64,000 nucleotides of DNA from Methylorubrum populi (lineage in GTDB: Bacteria > Pseudomonadota > Alphaproteobacteria > Rhizobiales > Beijerinckiaceae): contig DYYG01000069.1 of NCBI GenBank assembly GCA_020741775.1, positions 36,051 to 100,050 on the forward strand, in the 5' to 3' direction. Made by a program: the position numbers and the translations under genes. This document shows positions 27,468 through 35,669 of this stretch, piece after piece. The notes below the pieces were generated by a model. It had not been told where the DNA came from. It was given only the letters and a program-made list of their open reading frames with translations, and ran no database searches. The number at the start of each line of letters is the position of its first letter. Positions within the stretch are counted from its first letter, which is position 1.

Positions 27468-28214
27468 GTGACGAGCCATCCGCGCGACACCCCGCAATTC
27501 TACCTCACGGCGCCCTCCCCCTGCCCCTATCTGCAGGGCCAGGAGGAGCGGAAGGTCTTCACCCACCTCGTCGGGCGACGCGCCCGCGATTTGAATGAGA
27601 TCCTGACCCAGGGCGGCTTCCGCCGCTCGCAGACCATCGCCTACCGCCCGGCCTGCGAAACCTGCCGGGCCTGCGTGTCGGTGCGGGTCGTGGTGGAGGA
27701 TTTCGCCATCACCGGCAGCCAGCGGCGCATCCTCCAGCGCAATGCCGGACTGATTGGCACGCCGGAGCCGAACCGCCCGGCCTCCGAGCAATACGCCCTG
27801 TTCCGCCGCTATCTCGATGCCCGCCACGGCGATGGCGGCATGGTCGACATGACCGTGCTCGACTACGCCATGATGATCGAGGACAGCCACGTCGATACCC
27901 ATCTCGTGGTCTATCGCGAGCGCGGGCCGGACAGCGCGATCCACGGCCGCGGCGTCGGCGCCCCGGTCGCCGTCTGCCTCACCGACGTGCTCGCCGACGG
28001 CCTGTCGATGGTCTACTCGTTCTACGACCCCGAGCAGGCCAGCCGCTCGCTGGGCACCTACATGATCCTCGACCATATCCGCAGGGCCCGCGCGCTCGGC
28101 CTGCCCTATCTCTATCTCGGCTACTGGGTCGATGGCTCCCGCAAGATGGACTACAAGGCCAAGTTCAAGCCGCAGGAGCGGCTGATGCCGCAGGGCTGGG
28201 TGCGGGTGGAGTAA
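27468..28214 (+). CDS. bpt: Aspartate/glutamate leucyltransferase (Bpt)
   Basis: 248 residues starting with GTG 27468. Conserved regions are YRPACETCRACVSVRV, FRRYLDARHGDGGM and LPYLYLGYWVDGSRKMDYKA, diagnostic of the bacterial ATE1-like leucyltransferase family. It transfers Leu from tRNA to proteins with N-terminal Asp or Glu and so feeds them to ClpS-ClpAP proteolysis (N-degron pathway) in the cytoplasm. Length is normal for the family. Single gene. Confidence 0.93.
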   Translation: MTSHPRDTPQFYLTAPSPCPYLQGQEERKVFTHLVGRRARDLNEILTQGGFRRSQTIAYRPACETCRACVSVRVVVEDFAITGSQRRILQRNAGLIGTPEPNRPASEQYALFRRYLDARHGDGGMVDMTVLDYAMMIEDSHVDTHLVVYRERGPDSAIHGRGVGAPVAVCLTDVLADGLSMVYSFYDPEQASRSLGTYMILDHIRRARALGLPYLYLGYWVDGSRKMDYKAKFKPQERLMPQGWVRVE

Positions 28215-28248
28215 CGAGCGGCGTTGCCGTCGCCGCCAGCCGCTCCCG

Positions 28249-28812
28249 TCACTCCCGAATCCACTTCACCACCTTGGCCGGATTGCCCACCACCACGGCG
28301 CCCGCCGGCACATCGCGGGTGACCACCGCCCCGGCGCCGATCACCGCCCCGTCGCCGACCGTGATGCCCGGCAGCAGGATCGCGCCACCCCCGATCCAGA
28401 CATCGTCACCGATGGTGACCGGACGGGCGCTTTCCCAGAACGCGGCGCGCTGGGCCAGATCGAGGGGATGCTCGGCGGTGTAGATCTGCACCGCCGGGGC
28501 GATCTGCGCCCGATGGCCGATGGTGATCGGCGCGCAATCGAGGAAGACGCAGTTGAAGTTGCAGAAGAAATCGTCGCCGACGGTGATGTTGGAGCCGTAA
28601 TCGCAGGCGAAGCCGGGGCAGATCGTCGGGTTGCGCCCGGCGCTTCCGAGCAATTCGCGGATCACCGCCTCGCGGCCGGTCGCGTCCTCCGGCTCCATCG
28701 CGTTCAGCCGCAGGAGCCGCCTCTTGGCGGCGTTGCGGAGTTGGACGAGTTCCGAATCATCGCCGCGATAGGGCTTTCCGGCGAGCATCAGCTCGCGGGC
28801 GGTCTCCGCCAT
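28249..28812 (-). CDS. maa: Maltose/galactoside O-acetyltransferase family (hexapeptide repeat)
   Basis: 187 residues. An N-terminal Mac domain (LMLAGKPYRGDDSELVQLR) is followed by a left-handed beta-helix of hexapeptide repeats (ITVGDDFFCNFNCVFLD, IGDDVWIGGGAILLPGITVG, GAVIGAGAVVTRDVPAGAVV). It uses acetyl-CoA to acetylate a sugar or similar acceptor; the acceptor is unknown. The gene lies 15 bp downstream of the YpfJ-like metallopeptidase gene on the same strand. Confidence 0.88.
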   Translation of the reverse strand: MAETARELMLAGKPYRGDDSELVQLRNAAKRRLLRLNAMEPEDATGREAVIRELLGSAGRNPTICPGFACDYGSNITVGDDFFCNFNCVFLDCAPITIGHRAQIAPAVQIYTAEHPLDLAQRAAFWESARPVTIGDDVWIGGGAILLPGITVGDGAVIGAGAVVTRDVPAGAVVVGNPAKVVKWIRE

Positions 28813-28827
28813 CGAAATCTCCGAGAA

Positions 28828-29739
28828 TCAGCCGCGGCCGGCGCGGAATGTGTCGCAGGATTTGGTCTGGCCGCTCTTGTAGCCAGTCATGAACCAGCGC
28901 ATCCGCTGCTCGGACGAGCCGTGGGTGAAGGAATCCGGCACGGCATAGCCCTGCGATTTCTCCTGGAGCTTGTCGTCGCCGATGGCGCTGGCGGCGTTGA
29001 GCGCCTCCTGGATGTCGCTCTGGTCGAGGGAATTCCAGCGGTCGTTGGAATTCTTGGCCCAGACGCCGGCGAGGCAATCGGCCATCAGCTCGACCCGCAC
29101 GGAGAGCTGGTTCGCCTCGGTCTTGCTGGAGGCGTTCTGCTGGCGGCTCTGCACCTTGCCGAGGATGCCGAGCACGTCCTGCACATGGTGGCCGACCTCG
29201 TGTGCGATGACGTAGGCGTAGGCGAAATCACCCTTCACGCCGAACTTCGTCTGCATCTCCTTGAAGAAGCCGAGGTCGAGATAGACCTTCTTGTCGAGGG
29301 GGCAGTAGAATGGTCCCATCGCCGCCTGGGCCATGCCGCAGCCGGAGCGGGTGCCGCCCTGGTAGAGCACCATGGTCGTCGGCGTGTATTGCCGGCCGGT
29401 CTGGTTCGGCAGGATCTCCTTCCAGACATCCTCCGTGTTGCCGAGGATCTTCGAGGCGAATTGCCCGGCCCGGTCGGACGGGGCCTCGCGGCGCCGCGCC
29501 TGGGTGTCGGGATCGACCCGCTCCTCGCGCTGGCTGCCACCGCCGGCCATCTGCTGGGCGCCGCCGATCAGGATCGCCGGATTGATGCCGGTGACCCAGG
29601 AGATCAGCAGCACCACCACGATGGTGCCGATGCCCAGGCCACCCGCGCCGCCTCCGGGGAATCCGAAGCCACCGCCTCCCCCGCCCTCGCCGCGACGGTC
29701 CTCGACATTGTCCGAGGCGCGAAAATCGTCCCAGCGCAT
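28828..29739 (-). CDS. Neutral zinc metallopeptidase, YpfJ-like
   Basis: 303 residues. The N-terminus has Gly-rich GEGGGGGFGFPGGGAGG and a membrane helix (IGTIVVVLLISWVTGINPAI). The zinc site is YVIAHEVGHHVQDVLG, with an HExxH motif, and the C-terminal part has ELMADCLAGVWAKNS, a second acidic ligand region. This matches the YpfJ/ZnMP family of putative neutral zinc metallopeptidases. It is anchored in the membrane with the catalytic domain probably outside the cytoplasm. Substrate unknown. Confidence 0.88.
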   Translation of the reverse strand: MRWDDFRASDNVEDRRGEGGGGGGFGFPGGGAGGLGIGTIVVVLLISWVTGINPAILIGGAQQMAGGGSQREERVDPDTQARRREAPSDRAGQFASKILGNTEDVWKEILPNQTGRQYTPTTMVLYQGGTRSGCGMAQAAMGPFYCPLDKKVYLDLGFFKEMQTKFGVKGDFAYAYVIAHEVGHHVQDVLGILGKVQSRQQNASSKTEANQLSVRVELMADCLAGVWAKNSNDRWNSLDQSDIQEALNAASAIGDDKLQEKSQGYAVPDSFTHGSSEQRMRWFMTGYKSGQTKSCDTFRAGRG

Positions 29740-29827
29740 CGCTGTCCCCCTGCTCCCCCGTCCCGAAATCGCTTTCGGATCCTGGTGCGGAACGCCGAAC
29801 CCGCACGACGATCCGGTCTTGATGGCC

Positions 29828-29873
29828 GCATCCTCTCGCTCCGAAAGCCGGCGGCCGCCTTTCGGGACGATGC
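29828..29873. repeat. REP-like palindrome, single unit
   Basis: The core CCGAAAGCCGG-CGG-CCGCCTTTCGG at 29841-29865 has one mismatch and is flanked by GCATC... and ...GACGATGCTCTAGA. It belongs to the same family as 11564-11664 and 33898-34064 and lies in the 196-bp gap between the metallopeptidase and glycosylase genes. A smaller CCGAAA-TCGC-TTTCGG hairpin is at 29763-29778. Confidence 0.7.
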
Positions 29874-29935
29874 TCTAGAATGAAAACGCGGAGGCTACGG
29901 TTCCGCTTATCCCCCGGCCGCCCTGTTATGGGACA

Positions 29936-30868
29936 TCAGCGCCCCGCGTCGAGGGCCGCCTTCAACATGCGGAAGTCGCGCCAGGCGAGGCGCTTCTGCA
30001 CCGGCTGGCGCAGCAGGTAGGCGGGATGCAGGGTGGCGAGCGCCCGGATCTCGCGGCCGTCGCCGAGGCGGTAGGGGTAGAATCGCCCGCGGGCCTTGAG
30101 GATGCCGTCCTTGGTGCCGGTCAGGGTCTGGGTCGCGGGGGCGCCGAGGCAGACCAGGATGTCGGGATTCGCGAGTTCGATCTGCCGCTCGATGAAGGGC
30201 CGGCAGATCGAGACCTCCTGCGGGGTCGGGTTGCGGTTACCCGGAGGCCGCCAGGGCACGATGTTGGAGACGTAGGAAGTGGTGCGGTCGAGCCCGATCG
30301 CCGCCATCATTTGGTCGAGGAGCTGGCCGGACCGGCCCATGAACGGCTTGCCGATCCGGTCCTCGTCGGCCCCCGGCGCTTCGCCGACGAACATCACCCG
30401 CGCCTCCGGGTTGCCATCGGCGAAGACGAGGTTTTTCGCCGTGAAGCGCAGGCCGCAGCCCTCGAAGCCCCTGAGCAGCGCCTCCAGTTCGTCGAGGGTC
30501 TTCATCTCCGCCGCGCGGGCGCGGGCGTCGTCCGCCGCCTCGCCGGGCTTGGCGTTGGCCGCGTTGCCGTAGGTGCGGGCCGGCTCGGGCGGCGCGTCGC
30601 GGCTCGGCAGCTCACGCCGGAACGCCAGGGGAGCCTCGTTAGGGGCCTCGCCGGGCCGCTCGTCCGCCCTCTCCCGCGGCGGCGGGGCCTCACGGCGGAG
30701 GGACGGCGCGGGGCGCGGGGCGGCCGGCGCCTGCGCGACCGCCTCGGCCTCGGCGAAGCGGTCATGGGGCTGCTCGTCCAGGGCCGCATCGACCCCCGCC
30801 CCGACATGGAAGTCGAGATAGGAGATCAGGTCGGCCCTGGCATCGTGATCCGCGTTCTGCGCCGTCAT
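29936..30868 (-). CDS. Uracil-DNA glycosylase, family 4-like with incomplete Fe-S cysteine set
   Basis: 310 residues from ATG 30868 (MTAQNADHDARADLISYLDF); MGPM at 30877 is an alternative. Residues ~20-125 are a Pro/Ala/Arg-rich linker. The catalytic part has motif A GEAPGADEDRIGKPFMGRSG and motif B HPAYLLRQPVQKR, with PWRPPGNRNPTPQE between. It removes uracil from DNA for base-excision repair. Of the four family-4 Fe-S cysteines only two are in place: FEGCGL retains one of the usual CxxC pair, and IVPWRPP has Trp where Cys is normal; SICRPF retains the last. Cluster binding is thus doubtful. A cluster-less alphaproteobacterial class is a possible assignment. Confidence 0.85.
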   Translation of the reverse strand: MTAQNADHDARADLISYLDFHVGAGVDAALDEQPHDRFAEAEAVAQAPAAPRPAPSLRREAPPPRERADERPGEAPNEAPLAFRRELPSRDAPPEPARTYGNAANAKPGEAADDARARAAEMKTLDELEALLRGFEGCGLRFTAKNLVFADGNPEARVMFVGEAPGADEDRIGKPFMGRSGQLLDQMMAAIGLDRTTSYVSNIVPWRPPGNRNPTPQEVSICRPFIERQIELANPDILVCLGAPATQTLTGTKDGILKARGRFYPYRLGDGREIRALATLHPAYLLRQPVQKRLAWRDFRMLKAALDAGR

Positions 30869-31050
30869 CGGTCCCATGTGGCGTGCGATCGCGCTGTGGA
30901 CAACGCCCGCGACGCCTCGGAAACGTCGCATGGGCGCGCCCTGCGCCGGCCTGCCGCTACCTTTACGGCCTTGCCTTCCTACCTTGGAATCGCTTGAGAG
31001 ACATCTTGACAATGAGAGGGGCCGGATCGAACGGCCCAGGAGGAATGAGG

Positions 31051-32724
31051 ATGGCGCTGCCCGAACGCGAAGGCATGGATTTCGACGTGGTGATCGTGGG
31101 CGCGGGGCCCGCGGGCCTCACCGCTGCGATCCGCCTCAAGCAGCTTTCCGCGGAGAAGGGCGAGGAGATCTCCGTCGTCGTCGTCGAGAAGGGCGGCGAG
31201 GTCGGCGCGCATATCCTGTCGGGCGCGGTGGTGGATCCGCTCGGCCTCGATACCCTCCTGCCCGAATGGCGCGACGACCCCGAGCGGCCGCTCAAGACCG
31301 CCGTGGAGCGCGACGAGTTTCTGTTCCTGACCAAGAACAGCGGCGTCACCCTGCCGAACGTGTTCTTCCCCAAGCTGCTGTCGAACCACGGCAACTTCGT
31401 CGGCTCGCTCTCCAACACGGTGAAATGGCTGGGGGCGAAGGCGGAAGGTCTCGGCGTCGAGATCTATCCCGGCTTCCCGGCCTCGGAGGTGCTCTACGAC
31501 GAGCGCGGCACGGTCACCGGCATCGCCACCGGCGATCTCGGCATTTCCCGCACCGGCGAGCCGCGGGACGATTTTACCCGCGGCATGGAGCTGCGCGCGA
31601 AATACACGGTGTTCGGTGAGGGCGCCCGCGGCTCGCTGACCAAGACGCTGATCGAGCGGTTCCAGCTCAACAGGAACAGCGACCATCAGAAGTACGGCCT
31701 CGGCGTGAAGGAGCTGTGGCAGCTCTCCCCGGACAAGTTCCAGCCGGGACTGGTGCAGCACACCATGGGCTGGCCGCTGCCGAACAAGGCCGGCGGCGGC
31801 TCCTGGCTCTACCATTTCGACGACCACCTGCTCTCGGTCGGCTTCGTCACGCACCTGAACTACGAGAACCCGACCCTGTCGCCGTTCGAAGAGTTCCAGC
31901 GCTTCAAGACCCACCCGATGATCCGCGAGACCTTCGAGGGGGCCAAGCGCATCGGCTACGGCGCGCGGGCGATCATGGAGGGCGGCTGGCAATCGGTGCC
32001 GAAGCTGGTCTTCCCCGGCGGCTGTCTGGTCGGCGATTCCGCCGGCTTCGTGAACGTGCCGCGCATCAAGGGCTCGCACAACGCGATCCTGTCCGGCATC
32101 CAGGCGGCGGAGGCCATCTTCTCGGCCATCGCCGCCGGCCGTCAGGGCGACGAGCTGACCGCCTACGAGGAAGGCTGGCGCGACAGCCCGATCGGGCGCG
32201 ACCTCAAGCCGGTGCGCAACGTCAAGCCGCTCTGGTCGAAATACGGCACGCTGGTCGGCATCGGCCTGGGCGGGCTCGACATGTGGATGAACACCATCGC
32301 CAACGCCTCGCTGTTCGGCACCCTCGGCCACGGCAAGCCGGACCATGCCTGCCTGAAGCCGCTCGCGGAGGTGACGCCGATCGTCTATCCGAAACCCGAC
32401 GGCAAGCTCACCTTCGACCGGCTCTCCTCGGTGTACCTGTCCAACACCAACCACGAGGAGGATCAGCCGCCTCACCTCAAGGTGAAGGATATGGGGCTGC
32501 AGAAGACCTCCGAGCACGATGTCTATGGCGGCCCGTCGAGCCGCTATTGCCCGGCCGGCGTCTATGAATGGGTGCAGGATGCCGCCGCCAGCGACGGGGT
32601 CCGCTTCCAGATCAACGCGCAGAACTGCGTCCACTGCAAGACGTGCGACATCAAGGATCCGAACCAGAACATCAACTGGGTCACGCCCGAGGGACCGGGC
32701 GGGCCGAACTACACGAACCTGTAA
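31051..32724 (+). CDS. Electron transfer flavoprotein-ubiquinone oxidoreductase
   Basis: 557 residues from ATG 31051; AGGAGG at 31038-31043 gives a 7-nt spacing, whereas the ATG at 31045 is too close. The FAD-binding motif is VVIVGAGPAGLTAAIRLKQL; GDSAGFVNVPRIKGSHNA is the second flavin signature, and the C-terminal 4Fe-4S ligands include CPAGVYE, NCVHCKTCDIKDP. It passes electrons from acyl-CoA dehydrogenases through ETF to ubiquinone at the inner membrane. Acyl-CoA dehydrogenase (45956) and a CoA hydrolase (22608) are elsewhere in the window. A terminator follows. Confidence 0.95.
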   Translation: MALPEREGMDFDVVIVGAGPAGLTAAIRLKQLSAEKGEEISVVVVEKGGEVGAHILSGAVVDPLGLDTLLPEWRDDPERPLKTAVERDEFLFLTKNSGVTLPNVFFPKLLSNHGNFVGSLSNTVKWLGAKAEGLGVEIYPGFPASEVLYDERGTVTGIATGDLGISRTGEPRDDFTRGMELRAKYTVFGEGARGSLTKTLIERFQLNRNSDHQKYGLGVKELWQLSPDKFQPGLVQHTMGWPLPNKAGGGSWLYHFDDHLLSVGFVTHLNYENPTLSPFEEFQRFKTHPMIRETFEGAKRIGYGARAIMEGGWQSVPKLVFPGGCLVGDSAGFVNVPRIKGSHNAILSGIQAAEAIFSAIAAGRQGDELTAYEEGWRDSPIGRDLKPVRNVKPLWSKYGTLVGIGLGGLDMWMNTIANASLFGTLGHGKPDHACLKPLAEVTPIVYPKPDGKLTFDRLSSVYLSNTNHEEDQPPHLKVKDMGLQKTSEHDVYGGPSSRYCPAGVYEWVQDAAASDGVRFQINAQNCVHCKTCDIKDPNQNINWVTPEGPGGPNYTNL

Positions 32725-32769
32725 GAACCTGTGCGAGCGAGGTGTTCTGGCAGGCACCCGCTCTTCTTG

Positions 32770-32819
32770 CTGAGACGGGAACCGCTTCGATCAAGCGGAT
32801 CCCGTCTCAGTCCCCTTTT
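32770..32819 (+). terminator. Terminator after ETF-QO gene
   Basis: An 18-bp stem with one mismatch, CTGAGACGGGAACCGCTT paired with AAGCGGATCCCGTCTCAG at 32770-32810, then TCCCCTTTT. It sits in the gap between convergent genes. Confidence 0.75.
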
Positions 32820-32859
32820 CCGTCCTCGCTCCGGCCTCGCCCCGCGATGACGAGGGGAC

Positions 32860-33861
32860 TCATCCCTGCCCGTGCAGCTCCCGCCAGGCCGGCAGGTCGA
32901 GGCAGGGCAGCCGAGTGGCGGAATGGACGCCGAGGGCCACCGCCCGCGCCAGTGTCTCGGCCGCCGCCGCCCCGAGACGGGCGAGATCGGTGATGGGGTC
33001 GGCCAGCGGCACCGCGCCGGTGGCGACTGCGAACACCACGTCGCCGTCGAGCGGCGTGTGCGCCGGGTGGATCGCCCGGGCGAGCCCGTCCTGGGCCACC
33101 ACGGCCAGCCGCTTGGCCTGCGCCTTGGTCAGGGCCGCGTCGGTGGCGACGACGGCGAGCGTCGTGTTGGCTCCGGGCAGGGCGTGGCGCGGCCAGGATG
33201 CGATATCCTCCGGCACGGTGGGCGGCAGGCCGAGGCCACCGAATTCCCCGTCGCGCTCGAACGGGGCGGCCCAGAAATGCGGCCCCTCCCCCATGGTCAC
33301 ACGGCCGAAGGCATTGACGGCGACCAGCGCGCCGACCTGGGCCGCGAGGCCCGGCACCGCGCTGGAGGCCGAGCCGAGGCCGCCCTTCAGATTGGCTGTG
33401 CGGGCTCCGAACCCGGCTCCGATCGAGCCGAGGGCGAAGGCCTCGCCCTGCGCGCCTATCGCCGCCGCGTAGCCGAGGTCGCGATAGGGCGGGAAGCGGC
33501 CCCAGGCCTTGTCGCCACCGTTGAGCAGATCGAACAGGATCGCGCCGGGCACGATCGGCACCCGCGCCTCCCCCACGGCGAAGCCGCGCCCGGCCTCGCG
33601 CAGGGCGGCGACCACGCCCGCCCCCGCATCGAGCCCGAAGGCCGAGCCCCCCGACAGGAAGAGGGCATCGACCGCCTGCACCGTGGAGGCCGGATCGAGC
33701 AGGTCGGTTTCGCGGGTGCCGGGACCGCCACCGCGCACATCGACGGCGCAGGCGAAGGGCCGCTCGAAGATCAGAGCGGTGACGCCGCTGGCGATCCGCG
33801 CATCCTCCGCGTGGCCGACGCGGATCCCGGGAATGTCGGTAATGCGGTTGAACCGGGTCAT
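32860..33861 (-). CDS. P1-family (DmpA-like) peptidase
   Basis: 333 residues from ATG 33861. The DmpA/OAT fold signatures are IPGIRVGHAEDARIASG, LFLSGGSAFGLDAGAG, NLKGGLGSAS and the putative self-cleavage site PGANTTLAVVATDAALTK, with Thr as likely nucleophile. These N-terminal-nucleophile enzymes act as aminopeptidases on peptides, amides or beta-peptides, and self-process into two chains. Substrate is unknown. The frame continues upstream through the repeat array, but that extension is repeat-encoded and not part of the protein. Confidence 0.88.
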   Translation of the reverse strand: MTRFNRITDIPGIRVGHAEDARIASGVTALIFERPFACAVDVRGGGPGTRETDLLDPASTVQAVDALFLSGGSAFGLDAGAGVVAALREAGRGFAVGEARVPIVPGAILFDLLNGGDKAWGRFPPYRDLGYAAAIGAQGEAFALGSIGAGFGARTANLKGGLGSASSAVPGLAAQVGALVAVNAFGRVTMGEGPHFWAAPFERDGEFGGLGLPPTVPEDIASWPRHALPGANTTLAVVATDAALTKAQAKRLAVVAQDGLARAIHPAHTPLDGDVVFAVATGAVPLADPITDLARLGAAAAETLARAVALGVHSATRLPCLDLPAWRELHGQG

Positions 33862-33880
33862 CGCGTCTCTCCGAGGAGGT

Positions 33881-34064
33881 CCCAGATCCGTGTTTCCGCC
33901 TCGCCCCGAAAGCTGAAAACCGCCTTTCGGGACGAGGCTCTGGGTCCTTGTCTCCGCATCGTCTTTTCCCGAAAGCCGGGAACCACCTTTCGGGACGATG
34001 CTCTGAGTCCTTATTTCCGCATCGTCTTTTTCCGAAAGCCGGGAACCACCTTTCGGGACGATGC
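33881..34064. repeat. Tandem array of three REP-like palindromes
   Basis: Three units at 33898-33938, 33956-34001 and 34019-34064, each GC[A/C]TCG...CCGAAAGC.GG...ACC.CCTTTCGGGACGA[T/G]GC. Each is preceded by a 17-base spacer (33881-33897, 33939-33955, 34002-34018), the last two agreeing at 14 of 17 positions (TCTGRGTCCTTRTYTCC). Start-to-start distance is 58 and 63 bp. The first unit ends in GCCTCG/CGAGGC where the other two have GCATCG/CGATGC, a paired change that preserves the stem. The array lies between the P1 peptidase start and the rarD stop. Confidence 0.85.
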
Positions 34065-34066
34065 TG

Positions 34067-34921
34067 TCAGGCGGCGCGCCGTCTGCGCTCGTGGCGAATC
34101 GCATCGTAGGCGTAGAGCACCAGCGCCAGCCAGATCAGCGCGAACAGCACGATGCGGTCCGGCGCCAGGGTCTCGCCGTAGAGGAGGGTGCTGAGCAGCA
34201 TCAGGCAGGTGGGCGCGATATACTGCATCAGCCCGAGGGTCGCGAGGCTCAGCCGGGTGGCCGCGGCGGCGAACCAGATCAGCGGCAAGGCCGTGGTGAC
34301 GCCCGTGAGCGCGAGGAGTGCCCAGGTTCGGGCATCGTCCGGGACCGGCGGCGCGGCCAGCAGCAGATAGGCGAGCGCGGCGGGCAGCAGCAGGAAAGTC
34401 TCCGCGCAGAAGCCGATGGTGCCATCGACACCGACGAGCTTCCGGATCAGCCCGTAGAGCGCGAAGCTGACCGCGAGCCCCAGTGAGAGCAGCGGCAGCC
34501 GCCCCGCCATCATCAGCGCGATCGCCACGCCGAGGACGACGATGGCGACGGCGACGCCCTGGAGCGGGCGCAGGCGCTCGCCCAGCACGAGGGCGCCGAG
34601 CGCCACCGAGACCAGGGGGTTGATGAAGTAGCCGAGGCTCGCATCGAGCATGTGCCCGCTCACCACCGCCACGAGGTAGAGCATCCAGTTCACCGCGATC
34701 AGCCCGGCCGAGACCAGGAGCCAGGCATGGCGCCGCCGCAGGGGAAAGGGATTGGCGAGCCGTCGGCGCAGGAGCGCGAGCAGCCCGGTGACGAGCAGGG
34801 CCGACCAGGCGATGCGTTGCGCCAGGATCGTCTCGGCGGGGATGCCGGCGAGTAGCCGGAAATGCACCGGAACCACGAGGCCCCAGCTGAGATAGGCGGC
34901 GAGTGCGTAGATCGGGCCCAA
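34067..34921 (-). CDS. rarD: RarD-type EamA transporter
   Basis: 284 residues with about ten helices. The N-terminus YALAAYLSWGLVVPVHFRLL and HAWLLVSAGLIAVNWMLYL, DASLGYFINPLVSVALGALV and YIAPTCLMLLSTLLYGET match RarD, a permease named from chloramphenicol sensitivity and of unknown natural substrate. Transport is across the inner membrane. The start appears to be TTG 34921 since no nearby ATG fits the family's N-terminus. The stop abuts the REP array within 2 bp. Confidence 0.86.
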   Translation of the reverse strand: MGPIYALAAYLSWGLVVPVHFRLLAGIPAETILAQRIAWSALLVTGLLALLRRRLANPFPLRRRHAWLLVSAGLIAVNWMLYLVAVVSGHMLDASLGYFINPLVSVALGALVLGERLRPLQGVAVAIVVLGVAIALMMAGRLPLLSLGLAVSFALYGLIRKLVGVDGTIGFCAETFLLLPAALAYLLLAAPPVPDDARTWALLALTGVTTALPLIWFAAAATRLSLATLGLMQYIAPTCLMLLSTLLYGETLAPDRIVLFALIWLALVLYAYDAIRHERRRRAA

Positions 34922-34979
34922 AGCGACACGGTCGGCGACGGGGAAGGGGCGCCGCTTGTAACCTTAACCGAGCCCGCGG

Positions 34980-35276
34980 TCAGCGCTTGCGGGCGGGGGC
35001 CGGGAATGTCTCGCCGCGCATCAGGGCGTTGAGGCGCTCGGTATCGAAGCCGGTGAGCATGCGGCCCTTCGATGCATCCGGCGCCGCCGGCCCCTGCGTC
35101 ACCGTGCCGGTGGTGGCGGGATCGGGCAGGACCGGCGCCGCCGGGACGCGGGCGATGACCGGGGCGGGCACGGCCGCGACCGCAGGATGCATCAGTCGGT
35201 CGGCGCTCACGAGGGTCACCGTCAGGGTGCCCAGCCCCGTGACGGTCCCGAAGGCGATGACGCGCAGAATGCTCAC
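34980..35276 (-). CDS. Small membrane-anchored hypothetical protein
   Basis: 98 residues if started at GTG 35276 (VSILRVIAFGTVTGLGTLTV), which places one hydrophobic helix at the N-terminus. The frame is open further up. The rest is Ala/Pro/Val-rich and low complexity until a polar C-terminus (GFDTERLNALMRGETFPAPA). Probably an inner-membrane or periplasmic protein with an N-terminal anchor. I do not recognise it. It is 58 bp before the TTG start of rarD on the same strand, so it could be upstream in one transcript. Confidence 0.55.
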   Translation of the reverse strand: MSILRVIAFGTVTGLGTLTVTLVSADRLMHPAVAAVPAPVIARVPAAPVLPDPATTGTVTQGPAAPDASKGRMLTGFDTERLNALMRGETFPAPARKR

Positions 35277-35425
35277 GATGGCGAACTCGGGGAACAGCGA
35301 CGCGGATACGCGGGACCGTGACGGGCGGCCCCGGAAACAGGATGCGCGCGGCCTCGTTAACGAACCGGGCGGCCGGTCCCGCAGCGGACCGGCCCACATC
35401 AGGACACCCGGCACAGGAGTGCGCC

Positions 35426-35590
35426 ATGAACGAGCAGGCGACGGCGAGCGACAGCCCCTTCATCCAGGGCCGCAACGCCCGGCTCTACGGCAAGAGCGTC
35501 GCGGAATGCCCCTATCCCGAAGGCTCGCAGGATCGGGAGGCATGGCTCCAGGCCTATGAGGAGGCGGCGGCCGACGACCCGAACGGGTGA
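35426..35590 (+). CDS. rmf: Ribosome modulation factor-like protein
   Basis: 54 residues from ATG 35426 with CAGGAG upstream. The sequence shows the Rmf pattern: a GRNARLYGKSVAECPYPEG core and an aromatic/acidic C-terminus (REAWLQAYEEAAAD). In gammaproteobacteria Rmf dimerises ribosomes during stationary phase. Homologues in alphaproteobacteria share the core but their activity is less known. The gene stands alone, 80 bp before the cystathionine beta-lyase gene. Confidence 0.75.
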   Translation: MNEQATASDSPFIQGRNARLYGKSVAECPYPEGSQDREAWLQAYEEAAADDPNG

Positions 35591-35669
35591 CACGCACCGC
35601 TTGACGCTCTAGCCCCCGGAGGGCTGAAAGGGCCTTTGCAGATCACGCCCGCTCTCCCCTCCGAGGCCG

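Noticed and set aside
33898..34064. Possible CRISPR array at the three-unit repeat
   Set aside because: Units are palindromic REP-type elements, and the 17-base spacers resemble one another; CRISPR spacers are unique and repeats are shorter. No cas gene is in the window.
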